Source: Candidatus Krumholzibacteriia bacterium
Lineage (GTDB): Bacteria; Krumholzibacteriota; Krumholzibacteriia; LZORAL124-64-63
Reading direction: 5' to 3'
Length of the DNA stretch: 33,585 bases
Assembly: GCA_024763215.1 (NCBI GenBank)
Contig: JANTFX010000024.1
Location: 1 to 33,585 of the forward strand
Position 1 is the first letter of the stretch. Every line of letters starts with the position of its first letter. The notes below the pieces were generated by a model. It saw only the letters and a list, made by a program, of their open reading frames with translations. It was not told the origin of the DNA and did no database searches. The position numbers and the translations under genes were made by a program. This document shows, in pieces, positions 1 to 10,853 of this stretch.

Positions 1-714
1 GAGCCCACGCCGGCCCACCTGGAGCAACTGTGCCGGACCGTGGCCGAAAAGGGTGCGGACATCGGCTTCGCCGTGGATCCGGATGTGGACCGCCTGGCCC
101 TGGTCGACGAGAAGGGCAGGGCCCTGAGCGAGGAGATGACCCTCGTGCTGGCCATGGATTTCCTGCTGGGCAAGCTCAAGGCCACGGGCCACAAGCCGGG
201 GCCGGTGGCCGTGAACCTCTCGACCACCGGGCTGATCGAGACCGTCGCGGCCAAGCACGGCGTGGCGGTGCTGAGGACCCCGGTGGGCGAGGCCAACGTG
301 GTCGAGGCGATCCTGGACCAGGATTGCGAGCTGGGGGGCGAGGGCAACGGCGGGGTCATCTACCCCGCCCTGCACGCCGGGCGCGACGCCCTGGTGGGCA
401 TCGCCATGGTGCTGCAGGCGCTGACCGAGTCGCGGCAGACCTTGTCCGAGATGGCCGCCGCGCTGCCCCCGGTGGTCATGCGCAAGATCAAGGTCCCGGC
501 CGAGGAGCTGCCGGCGGGCCGGGCCCTCAAGGAAATCCTCGCCTCCCTGGGGCCTGGATCCATCGACGAGAGGGACGGGCTGAAGTGGGTGGGCGCGCAG
601 GCGTGGATCCACGTGCGGCCGTCGAACACCGAACCGGTGGTCCGGATCATAGCCGAGGCTCAAGACGAGAAGCAGGTGGCCGATCTAATCGAGAAGGTAC
701 GAACGGCCGTCTGA
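1..714 (+). CDS. Phosphohexomutase, probable phosphoglucosamine mutase (GlmM-like), 3' part
   Basis: The reading frame is open from base 1, so the N-terminal part (including the phosphoserine loop) lies outside the window. About 237 residues remain. Visible alpha-D-phosphohexomutase signatures are the metal-binding loop DPDVDR, the sugar-binding loop GGEGNGG and the C-terminal phosphate-binding loop RPSNTEP. The family isomerises hexose 1- and 6-phosphates in the cytoplasm. The GEGNGG loop occurs in phosphoglucosamine mutases of the archaeal/ManB-like branch. The next gene, 28 bases downstream on the same strand, is glmS, whose product is the substrate of GlmM, so conversion of glucosamine-6-P to glucosamine-1-P for UDP-GlcNAc is the best guess. 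Phosphomannomutase or phosphoglucomutase activity cannot be excluded. Confidence 0.85.
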   Translation, partial: EPTPAHLEQLCRTVAEKGADIGFAVDPDVDRLALVDEKGRALSEEMTLVLAMDFLLGKLKATGHKPGPVAVNLSTTGLIETVAAKHGVAVLRTPVGEANVVEAILDQDCELGGEGNGGVIYPALHAGRDALVGIAMVLQALTESRQTLSEMAAALPPVVMRKIKVPAEELPAGRALKEILASLGPGSIDERDGLKWVGAQAWIHVRPSNTEPVVRIIAEAQDEKQVADLIEKVRTAV

Positions 715-742
715 GCGGCGGGACAAGCGGAAGGATACGCCC

Positions 743-2563
<1,821 letters not shown>

Positions 2564-2587
2564 GCGGGGATCCGGTCTGCAGAGACG

Positions 2588-2616
2588 AGCGGCGGTGACT
2601 TCCTGTCACCGCCGCT
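2588..2616 (+). terminator. Hairpin downstream of glmS
   Basis: A perfect 12-bp stem, AGCGGCGGTGAC paired with GTCACCGCCGCT, encloses a 5-base loop (TTCCT). It lies 24 bases after the glmS stop. No T-tract follows, so it may be a factor-dependent terminator or an mRNA 3'-end stabiliser rather than a classic intrinsic terminator. Confidence 0.55.
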
Positions 2617-2664
2617 CTCGCGTTCCGGGCCCCTGCATAAGATCCCGGCTTGCGGCGCGAAAGG

Positions 2665-2673
2665 TGGTATAAT
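2665..2673 (+). promoter_or_regulatory. Extended -10 promoter for the beta-helix gene
   Basis: TGGTATAAT is a perfect consensus -10 hexamer (2668-2673) preceded by the TGn extension. No good -35 is present at 16-18 bases. Transcription would start near 2680, about 56 bases before the proposed start codon. The same TGnTATAAT arrangement precedes the secreted nuclease at 18398. Confidence 0.6.
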
Positions 2674-2735
2674 CAGGTGCGGCCCCAATCGAGCCCGGGC
2701 CGAATGGCCCCGCACGGGTACGAAACGAGGATGTG

Positions 2736-3971
2736 ATGTGTTTGGGTGACTGCCGGAAATCTCCAGGCAAGACCTATGGGCCTACCATGGCCCGGACCAG
2801 CATCATATCGGTTTTCCTGTTCCTGCTCCTGTGCTCAGGAGTGCAGGCCCGCACCATCACCGTGATACAGGATGGGACGGGGGATTTTGTGGAGATCCAG
2901 CCGGCGCTAGATGCCGTGGCTTCTGGGGACACCCTTCTCATCGGTCCGGGCCACTTCACGAAATTGATCCCTTCCTATATCCCCGGATATGCCTGGGACG
3001 TGGATGTGTGTGCCTATGTTCATGTACCAACCTTGACGATCATTGGAGCCGGGGTGGGTCAGACTGTGTTAGGTCCGGAGGTGTATCCTGGGGGGGGGAC
3101 AACCTTTTCCCCCAAGTGTCTGGTGTGGCTTGCGGGAAGTGAACGCCACATCCAGGGGATCACATTCAGAAATTGCTATGAGGGGATTCATGTGACCAAC
3201 GGGCCAGTTTATGTTGAGGATTGTGAGTTTTTAGGAAATGCCGGGTACGGCATCATTTGGCAGACGGCTGATTCTGGAGGGCGGATTCGTCATTGCTTAT
3301 TTAGAGCTGAGTCTTTCGATGCTGCTGGAATTGAAATTTTGGGATCGGGGTCCAATTTGATTGTCGAGAATTGTGTGTTTGTTGGAGTAGGCTCCTATAT
3401 TAAGCAAATTGATAATATTAGCTTTATTGATTGTGAGGTTAAGGATACAAGTTTTGCCGTTCAGTTCTCCGCTGGTGCGCAAGGGGAAATATATGGCACA
3501 AACATTCACGACTGCTCCATATTTGGCCTGGAGATCTTGGGCTTTGGTACAAATGTGAATATTCACGATTCGTATATTGCAGGCGATGGTTGTGCTGTTA
3601 TTGACAGAAATGAAGCAACGTTTTCTGCAGATAATTCGGAGTTGCAGGGTGGGTTTAACAGCCAGATTGCTTATAACGGTGTCGTCTGGTTTTCCAATTC
3701 TGGCCCCGCAGTTGTCCATAATTGCGACCTGATCACGCATGGCCCTTTGGCTATCAATGTTTATTTTCAATATGTTGGTTATGGCCAGATTGTCCATGAT
3801 TTTACCCGGAATTATTGGGGTACATCCGATGCTGGTCAGGTAGCGGAATGGATCTGGGACGGGAACGATGATCCGAGCCTTGCCGCCACAGTGCTATATA
3901 TGCCCATGTTCGGGGGATCTGTAGGCACCGAGGTGAAATCCTTTGGGAGTGTGAAGGCGCTTTTCAGGTAA
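2736..3971 (+). CDS. Secreted right-handed parallel beta-helix protein with short C-terminal tag
   Basis: The product is about 411 residues. The segment MARTSIISVFLFLLLCSGVQA is a signal peptide, probably cut after VQA. The mature N-terminus (DGTGDFVEIQPALDAVASGD) is the opening of pectate-lyase-like beta-helix proteins. Short repeats of the type VEDCEF, VENCVF and VHNCDL fit helix coils. No catalytic residues were recognised, so no enzyme function is assigned. ATG 2736 has a GAGG Shine-Dalgarno 5 bases upstream; ATG 2787 would give a tighter signal peptide but lacks one. Base composition drops sharply (for example 19 of 60 G+C at 3361-3420), unlike all neighbours, which suggests transfer or relaxed selection. 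The protein ends SFGSVKALFR, nearly the same as the end of the convergent gene at 4145-4783. A run of nine G occurs at 3090-3098. Confidence 0.8.
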   Translation: MCLGDCRKSPGKTYGPTMARTSIISVFLFLLLCSGVQARTITVIQDGTGDFVEIQPALDAVASGDTLLIGPGHFTKLIPSYIPGYAWDVDVCAYVHVPTLTIIGAGVGQTVLGPEVYPGGGTTFSPKCLVWLAGSERHIQGITFRNCYEGIHVTNGPVYVEDCEFLGNAGYGIIWQTADSGGRIRHCLFRAESFDAAGIEILGSGSNLIVENCVFVGVGSYIKQIDNISFIDCEVKDTSFAVQFSAGAQGEIYGTNIHDCSIFGLEILGFGTNVNIHDSYIAGDGCAVIDRNEATFSADNSELQGGFNSQIAYNGVVWFSNSGPAVVHNCDLITHGPLAINVYFQYVGYGQIVHDFTRNYWGTSDAGQVAEWIWDGNDDPSLAATVLYMPMFGGSVGTEVKSFGSVKALFR

Positions 3972-4074
3972 CGGCGGCCAGAGGTCGGTTAGCGGTCAGA
4001 AATCGTATTTGACGCTAAACGATCTCCCTCGCCCATGGCCGCCGGTTACGCAGGGATTTTGGATATTGTTCGAT

Positions 4075-4096
4075 TTCAGGGCAAAATTGCCCTGAA
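4075..4096. terminator. Possible bidirectional terminator between convergent genes
   Basis: TTCAGGGC and GCCCTGAA form an 8-bp stem around AAAATT; the loop can pair further. It lies in the 173-base gap between two stop codons. Flanking T runs are short on both strands, so termination strength is uncertain. Confidence 0.35.
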
Positions 4097-4144
4097 CCAT
4101 GCCTTTTCATCAAATGGATCCCGCGTTTGCTGATGGAGATGTTT

Positions 4145-4783
4145 TCAGCGGTAAAGGCTCTTGACGGAGCCCCAGGACGTCCGGTCGTTGGGAAGGGCGC
4201 CGCATGCATATTTCCTGGGGGTATTCAGGGGAAAGATCGCGCAATTGCCGTTAATGGTAAAATCGACGGGGCCGACATCCGGATATCGTGACAGGGGAAC
4301 CAGGATCTGGCCGGGATCGGCGACATACAGGGGAGCCGGATCGGTGAGGCTGGACGGTGAGGAGGCCGTCAAGGTGAAGTTCAACACCCCATCATCGAGG
4401 ACGAAAACATCAATGGTGCCCAGCAGAACATTGTCCGATGCGGTCAGCGGAGATTCGAACATGAGGGAAATGTCGACGAAACCAGGTTCGTCGGTATTCC
4501 ACATCAGGTCGGCGGAGGGGCCCACGGGGAATTCAGGCATCAGGGCGGTGTTGGTGCGGCCGGTGATCTGCAGACCGAATTCCAGGCCGCTGATGAAGGG
4601 GTAGGAGGGGCAACCCAGGTAGACTCCCATGGTGGCATGGTCGAGGAGATGGACCATTTCACAATTCACATAGGGCAAGACGGGATCGCCAAGGTAGAGG
4701 ATATCCTCGAAGTACTGATCCTGCGCCGCGGCGGGCAACGTAAACAGCAATACGGCCAATAGCACCACGCTCAGGGTTTTCAT
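4145..4783 (-). CDS. Small secreted cohesin-like protein with short C-terminal tag, function unknown
   Basis: The product is 212 residues. MKTLSVVLLAVLLFTLPAAA is a clear signal peptide, cut before QDQ. The mature part alternates hydrophobic strands and Gly/Pro turns (GLEFGLQITG, LLGTIDVFVLDDG, VDFTINGNCAIF), the look of cohesin-like beta-sandwich proteins common in FCB candidate phyla. I cannot name a partner or ligand. Cysteines at the edges of the domain could form a disulfide. The last ten residues, SWGSVKSLYR, match the end of the convergent beta-helix protein (SFGSVKALFR), although the bodies of the two proteins are unrelated. The start is supported by an AAAGGGGG Shine-Dalgarno and a strong promoter just upstream. 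Codon use is GC-rich, like the core genes and unlike its neighbour. Confidence 0.8.
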   Translation of the reverse strand: MKTLSVVLLAVLLFTLPAAAQDQYFEDILYLGDPVLPYVNCEMVHLLDHATMGVYLGCPSYPFISGLEFGLQITGRTNTALMPEFPVGPSADLMWNTDEPGFVDISLMFESPLTASDNVLLGTIDVFVLDDGVLNFTLTASSPSSLTDPAPLYVADPGQILVPLSRYPDVGPVDFTINGNCAIFPLNTPRKYACGALPNDRTSWGSVKSLYR

Positions 4784-4820
4784 GACGCCCCCTTTGAAAC
4801 GTGCTTGTCATTTTGATCTG

Positions 4821-4849
4821 ATTGTAGACAAATCGGGATCGGCGGTCAA
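4821..4849 (-). promoter_or_regulatory. Sigma-70 promoter for the 4145-4783 gene
   Basis: Read on the minus strand, TTGACC (4844-4849) is followed after exactly 17 bases by TACAAT (4821-4826). This predicts a start near 4814 and a leader of about 30 bases. It lies in the divergent gap with ridA. Confidence 0.75.
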
Positions 4850-4893
4850 TGATCCGCAGAGCGAAAACAGGGATCAACCCGGAGGTTCACCAC

Positions 4894-5274
4894 ATGCGCG
4901 AAATCATCCACACCGACGCCGCGCCCGCGGCCATCGGCCCCTACAGCCAGGCCAACATGGCCGGCGGCTTCCTCTTCACAGCCGGGCAGATCGCCCTGGA
5001 TCCGGCGACCATGGAGATCGTCGGCGACGATGCGGCCGCGCAGGCCCGCCGGGCCCTGGTCAACGCCAAGGCCGTGGTCGAGGCCGGGGGTCTGACCCTC
5101 GGCGACGTGGTCAAGGTGACCATGTTCATTCGCGACATGGCCCAGTTCGGCAACATCAACGCCGTGTACCAGGAGTTCTTTCCCGACCGTCCGCCCGCCC
5201 GCAGCGTGGTCGAGGTCTCGCGCCTGCCCAAAGATGTGCTGGTGGAAATCGAGATGATTGCGTATGGTTCCTGA
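4894..5274 (+). CDS. ridA: RidA family reactive enamine/imine deaminase
   Basis: RidA (YjgF/YER057c/UK114) hydrolyses reactive 2-aminoacrylate-type enamines/imines released by PLP enzymes such as threonine dehydratase, protecting other enzymes in the cytoplasm. The product is 126 residues, the family length. It shows the N-terminal APAAIGPYSQA motif and the C-terminal signature PARSVVEVSRLP followed by VEIEMIAY. Arg103 and Glu120 correspond to the substrate-binding Arg and conserved Glu of the family. ATG 4894 is chosen over an upstream in-frame start at 4849 because GGAGG at 4881-4885 is 8 bases before it and the family begins here. It stands alone between a divergent secreted-protein gene and the tRNA-Sec gene. 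Confidence 0.93.
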   Translation: MREIIHTDAAPAAIGPYSQANMAGGFLFTAGQIALDPATMEIVGDDAAAQARRALVNAKAVVEAGGLTLGDVVKVTMFIRDMAQFGNINAVYQEFFPDRPPARSVVEVSRLPKDVLVEIEMIAYGS

Positions 5275-5301
5275 GATCCAAAGCGCCGGTTGACTGATTG
5301 C

Positions 5302-5400
5302 GGGAATGAGTGTCGTCTGGTGACGGCCGGGGACTTCAAATCCTTCTGTCGGGCGCGTCATACCGTCCGAGGTGGGTTCGATTCCCACACATTCCCGCCA
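5302..5400 (+). tRNA. selC: tRNA-Sec (anticodon UCA), selenocysteine tRNA
   Basis: The 99-base sequence folds as a tRNA-Sec. The anticodon loop CTTCAAA carries TCA at 5336-5338, reading UGA. The D arm has the diagnostic 6-bp stem and 4-base loop (GTCGTC-TGGT-GACGGC). A long variable arm pairs TCGGGCG with CGTCCGA. The T arm is GTGGG-TTCGATT-CCCAC. The acceptor strands GGGAATG/CATTCCC are followed by an encoded GCCA end. The usual eighth acceptor pair would be A opposite A, a small deviation. Six T residues follow directly (5401-5406). The gene implies UGA decoding as selenocysteine, needing SelA, SelB and SelD, which are not in this window. Confidence 0.92.
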
Positions 5401-5437
5401 TTTTTTCCTTGATCCCACCCGTGCGAAGGGCCCGCCC

Positions 5438-6319
5438 ATGCGCATCCGCGTCATCGCCAACCCCATCGCCGGCCCCCCGCGGGGGCGGCTCAGCGGGGAG
5501 CAGGCGGCCGAGCTGCTGACGGCCCGCGGAGCCGAGGTCACGGTGGAGACCACCCGGGCACCAGGCCATGCCACGGACCTGGCCGCCGCAGCGGCCGGGA
5601 CGGTGGACGTGGTGGTGGCCGTCGGCGGTGACGGCACGGTCATGGAAACGGCCTCGGGCCTGGTGGGAACCGGGTGCCCCCTGGCGGTGTTGCCCGCCGG
5701 CAGCGGCAACGACTTCGCCACGGCCAACGGCGTCGGCACCCTCGCCGCAGGCATCGAGAGCATCTTCGCCGGCCGGAGGTGCGAACTCGACGTGGGCACG
5801 CTGGACGGCGATCTGTTCTTCAACAGCGTGGGGTTGCTGGGCAGCGGGCTGGTATCGGGCACGGCCAACCGCATGCGGCGCTGGCTGGGCCGCAACCGCT
5901 ACGTGCTGGCCGGCGCCTATCATGTGGTGGCCTTCAAGGGCCAGCGTCTGCGGTGGCTGGCCCCCGGCGGCGACGAGGCCGTCATCGACGACATCTTCAT
6001 GCTGGTGGAAGTGTGCAACGGCCCGTTGACCGGCGGCGGGTTCCGTTTCGCCCCCGACGCGAGTTTCGACGACGGGCTGCTGGACATCTTCCTGTTCCGG
6101 AAGGTGGGGGCGCTCGCGGGGCTGCGGCTGTTGCCCCGGGCAGCGTCGGGCCGCATCATCGGGCATACCGCCGCCTCGGTGGTGCGCGCCGCGGACATGC
6201 GCTTCACGAGCGAACAGCCGGTGGCCTACCACCGGGACGGAGAACCGGGGGTCCTGGCGGCCGGGACCCATCATATCGGTATCCTGGAAGAGAAGCTCCT
6301 GTTTTGCCGGCCGGCTTGA
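5438..6319 (+). CDS. Diacylglycerol kinase / YegS-like lipid kinase
   Basis: The 293-residue product belongs to the DAGK catalytic (LCB5/YegS/DgkB) family, which phosphorylates diacylglycerol or related lipids at the inner face of the membrane using ATP. Visible are the N-terminal nucleotide-binding segment VIANPIAGPPRGR, the family motif GGDGT at residues 63-67 with preceding hydrophobic strand, and the LPAGSGNDFA motif. The exact lipid substrate cannot be read from sequence. The reading frame extends upstream into selC, so ATG 5438 is chosen; AAGGG at 5426-5430 is 7 bases before it. Its stop TGA overlaps an upstream in-frame ATG of the next gene, suggesting co-transcription with the DUF5683 gene. 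Confidence 0.88.
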   Translation: MRIRVIANPIAGPPRGRLSGEQAAELLTARGAEVTVETTRAPGHATDLAAAAAGTVDVVVAVGGDGTVMETASGLVGTGCPLAVLPAGSGNDFATANGVGTLAAGIESIFAGRRCELDVGTLDGDLFFNSVGLLGSGLVSGTANRMRRWLGRNRYVLAGAYHVVAFKGQRLRWLAPGGDEAVIDDIFMLVEVCNGPLTGGGFRFAPDASFDDGLLDIFLFRKVGALAGLRLLPRAASGRIIGHTAASVVRAADMRFTSEQPVAYHRDGEPGVLAAGTHHIGILEEKLLFCRPA

Positions 6320-6339
6320 TGCGCAGAGGAGGCGCGGTC

Positions 6340-6921
6340 ATGAGGATCCTGTTGATGGCCGCCGTGGCATGGATGATGGTGGCCGGCAACGTGCAGGCCA
6401 CGCCCACCGCCGGCGCCGATTCGACGCGGACGGCGCCGGCTACCGCCGCTCCCGATTCGGTGGACATCTGGGATACCGGGGTCAGCCCCACCGCGGCCGT
6501 GTTGATGAGCCCGGTCTTTCCCGGTTGGGGGCAGCTCTACACCCGCAACAGCTGGCGGGCCGCCCTGGCCTTCGGGGCCGAGATGTACTTCTGGACCAAC
6601 CTCATCACCCGGGACCAGCGGGCCCGCCGGGAACGGCAGTTCGCCGACACTTTCGAGGACGGTTCGACCAACGACACCTACTACCTGGCCGTGGCGGAAG
6701 AGGACTGGAAGCAGATGCGGGATTTCGCCTGGTGGTCCGGAGGCGCCCTGTTGATCCTGGCCCTGGACGCCTACGTCGGCGCCCATCTGTTCAACTTCGA
6801 CCGGGATCCCATACCGGTGCCCGACCACTGGCAGGACGTGTTCGGCGCCGCGGGGTCAGGCCCCGCCGCGGGGAGCCCGGGGCCCCAGGTCACCCTTTTC
6901 CAGTGGCGAACCACCTTCTGA
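6340..6921 (+). CDS. DUF5683-type membrane/envelope protein
   Basis: The product is 193 residues. An N-terminal signal peptide (MRILLMAAVAWMMVAGNVQA) is followed by a low-complexity Thr/Ala/Pro stretch and the family hallmark SPTAAVLMSPVFPGWGQLYT, which runs into a hydrophobic helix. A second hydrophobic segment (GGALLILALDAYVGAHLFNF) follows a charged linker. This is the pattern of DUF5683, widespread in Bacteroidota and related phyla and of unknown function. ATG 6340 is preferred to ATG 6319 because of the excellent AGAGGAGG Shine-Dalgarno at 6325-6332, 7 bases upstream. The protein ends in Phe. Confidence 0.78.
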   Translation: MRILLMAAVAWMMVAGNVQATPTAGADSTRTAPATAAPDSVDIWDTGVSPTAAVLMSPVFPGWGQLYTRNSWRAALAFGAEMYFWTNLITRDQRARRERQFADTFEDGSTNDTYYLAVAEEDWKQMRDFAWWSGGALLILALDAYVGAHLFNFDRDPIPVPDHWQDVFGAAGSGPAAGSPGPQVTLFQWRTTF

Positions 6922-6977
6922 ACCCTATCTTTCAGGTCTGTCAATACCGATCCCTAGCCCGGAGTTGATCCGAATCC

Positions 6978-8783
<1,806 letters not shown>

Positions 8784-8811
8784 GGCCCGCTACGGCCCCC
8801 CGGGAGAGAAG

Positions 8812-9624
8812 ATGAGCAAGAAGCAAGGTAAGCAGCAGGACCAGGAGGTCCAGAGCGGGCAGATCGACAGGAAAAAAGACAAGCCCCCCGTGAGGAAGCA
8901 GAACGTGTTCGTGGAATACGCCAAGGCCATCATCACCGCCCTGCTGATCGCCATGTTCCTGAGGCAGTTCTTTTTCCAGGCCTTCCGGATCCCCACCGGT
9001 TCCATGCTGGAGACGCTGCAGATCGGGGATTTCCTGTTCGTGAACAAGTTCCTGTACGGCGCCAAGACCCCCGACCGCATCCGCATCCCGCTGCTGAACG
9101 TGACCCTGGCCGAGGATCTGCCGGTGCTGAAGCTGCCCGCCTTGCGGCAACCGCGCCAGGGGGACATCATCGTCTTCGAGTACCCCCGGGACCGCAACCT
9201 GGACTACATCAAGCGCTGCGTGGCCGTGGCCGGGGATACGGTGGAGGTGCGCGAGGGCGTCCTCTACGTCAACGGGCAGATCTACGAGTCCAACTTCGCC
9301 GACCGGGACGGCGACCATTCCTGCATCCCGGACTGGCGGACGGGGGACAACTGCCCGCTGCCCCACACCAAGCACGATCAGAGCGCGTACCTGCGCAACC
9401 CCCGCAACCAGAAATGGCCCTGGGAGGGCATGCCAAAACCCTACGTGGTGCCCGAGGGGCACATCTTCATGATGGGGGACAACCGCTACAACAGCCTGGA
9501 CAGCAGGTACTGGGGCCCCCTGGACGTGAACCTCATCAAGGGCAAGGCGATATTCCTGTACTGGTCCTGGGACAATGAGCGGCACCTGCCGCGGCTCAGC
9601 CGCATCGGGGACCTGATCCGTTGA
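8812..9624 (+). CDS. lepB: Signal peptidase I
   Basis: Type I signal peptidase removes signal peptides from exported proteins at the outer face of the inner membrane. The 270-residue product has a charged cytoplasmic N-terminus (about 33 residues), one transmembrane helix (about 37-57), then the catalytic core. Ser64 lies in PTGSMLETL and the general base Lys134 in DYIKRCVAVAGD. The conserved box MGDNRYNSLDSRYWG is near residues 224-238. ATG 8812 is chosen over an upstream TTG because a GGGAGA ribosome site precedes it. A hydrophilic insert (DHSCIPDWRTGDNCPLPH) with two cysteines sits between the Lys box and the GDN box, where related enzymes vary. The stop overlaps the next gene's TTG start. 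Confidence 0.96.
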   Translation: MSKKQGKQQDQEVQSGQIDRKKDKPPVRKQNVFVEYAKAIITALLIAMFLRQFFFQAFRIPTGSMLETLQIGDFLFVNKFLYGAKTPDRIRIPLLNVTLAEDLPVLKLPALRQPRQGDIIVFEYPRDRNLDYIKRCVAVAGDTVEVREGVLYVNGQIYESNFADRDGDHSCIPDWRTGDNCPLPHTKHDQSAYLRNPRNQKWPWEGMPKPYVVPEGHIFMMGDNRYNSLDSRYWGPLDVNLIKGKAIFLYWSWDNERHLPRLSRIGDLIR

Positions 9625-10802
9625 CCAGGATCCGTCAGCGTGGACCCGCCGCCGGCCGTGAGCGGGCGGCGGGTCTCTACATCCACGTGCCTTTCTGTGC
9701 CTCCATCTGTTCGTACTGCCACTTCGCGCGCACCGCTGAGCACGATGCCGGCCTGCGCCGCCGGTATGTCCGGGCGGTGGTCCAGGAGCTGGAGCTCCGG
9801 CGCCGGGCCTGCCCCAGCCTGGGCAGTCCGGGACGCCGGCTGGCCACCTGCTACCTCGGTGGGGGGACCCCTTCGGTGCTGGAGCCGGACCTCATGACCG
9901 AGCTCCTGGCCGGCACCCTGGGTGCCTTGCCCCGGACCGGGGATATCGAGGTGACGGCCGAAGCGAACCCCGAATCCCTGACCACGGACCTGGCCCGCAG
10001 CTGGCGGTCAGCGGGCATCAACCGCGTTTCGGTGGGCATCCAGAGCCTCGATGACCGGGTTTTGCGGTTGCTCGGGCGCTCCTGTGACGCGGGGACCGCC
10101 CGCCGGGCCCTGCAGACCGCCTGCCGGGAATTTCCGCGCGTGGCGGCCGACTGGATCCTGGGGCCGGGGATGACGCGCGGCCGCCTGCTGGCCGAGCTGA
10201 CCGAGGCGGTGGATCTGGGTGTGGAGCATTTCTCGCTGTACCTGCTGGAAATCCATCCCGGCACCGGCATGCAGCAGGCCGTGGCGGCCGGCAGGGTGGT
10301 CCTGCCCCCGGACAGCGAGCAGGAAGCGTTGTATCTGGCTGCGCGGGAACATCTTGAGTCTTTTGGTGTTCACCAGTACGAGGTCGCCAATTTCGCCCGC
10401 GAGGGGGCGGAATCCCGGCACAACCGCAACTACTGGCGGCGCATGCCCTATCTGGGATTGGGGCCGGGAGCCCACGGTTTCTACGGCAAATTGCGCTACG
10501 CCAACCCGGGGCTCCTGCAACCGTACCTGCGGTCCCTGGCCGCAGGCGAATTGCCGGCGGCGACCCTGGACCCTCTGGATCTGCGCGCCCGGAGGCTGGA
10601 GCGGGTCATCCTGGCCCTGCGCACCGTGCAGGGGGTTCCGGTGGCCTGGTTGCCGGCCGGATTCGATCCCGGCCCCGGTCGTGACCAGGGCTTGTGGCGG
10701 CTGGCGGACGGCCGCTTGCAGCTGACCGGGCGCGGCTTTCTGCGCATCGACACCATCGAGGAATTCCTGGCCGGCATGGTGGAGCGCGCCCGGTGTGGTT
10801 GA
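9621..10802 (+). CDS. hemW: Radical SAM HemW-type heme chaperone (formerly HemN-like)
   Basis: The 393-residue product is a radical SAM protein with the iron-sulfur motif C26xxxC30xxC33 (CASICSYCHF). The residue pattern after the last Cys (HFAR) lacks the extra Cys of true coproporphyrinogen oxidase HemN, so a HemW role in heme transfer is more likely. Further family landmarks are YLGGGTPS, EANPESL, RVSVGIQSLDD and NRNYWRR followed by a GLGPGAHGF motif. The start must be TTG 9621, because no ATG or GTG occurs in frame before the conserved GLYIHVPFC. It overlaps the lepB stop (TTGA), indicating translational coupling. Confidence 0.93.
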   Translation: MTRIRQRGPAAGRERAAGLYIHVPFCASICSYCHFARTAEHDAGLRRRYVRAVVQELELRRRACPSLGSPGRRLATCYLGGGTPSVLEPDLMTELLAGTLGALPRTGDIEVTAEANPESLTTDLARSWRSAGINRVSVGIQSLDDRVLRLLGRSCDAGTARRALQTACREFPRVAADWILGPGMTRGRLLAELTEAVDLGVEHFSLYLLEIHPGTGMQQAVAAGRVVLPPDSEQEALYLAAREHLESFGVHQYEVANFAREGAESRHNRNYWRRMPYLGLGPGAHGFYGKLRYANPGLLQPYLRSLAAGELPAATLDPLDLRARRLERVILALRTVQGVPVAWLPAGFDPGPGRDQGLWRLADGRLQLTGRGFLRIDTIEEFLAGMVERARCG

Positions 10803-10853
10803 CACCCTGAAACGCCCTTGATTACCTTGGGCGACATTCCGGAGGTGTGTTCT

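Noticed and set aside
3090-3098. G9 run in the beta-helix gene as a possible phase-variation switch
   Set aside because: Runs of eight to nine G also occur in mutS2 (17982-17989) and dnaG (26096-26104), where switching is implausible, so this is likely compositional.
3297-3797. A 166-residue minus-strand frame inside the AT-rich beta-helix gene
   Set aside because: No signal, domain or ribosome site; the plus-strand frame has a promoter, signal peptide and beta-helix pattern.
5275-5301. TTGACT at 5290-5295 as a selC -35 box
   Set aside because: It is only 6 bases before the tRNA, too close to serve as a -35 for it.
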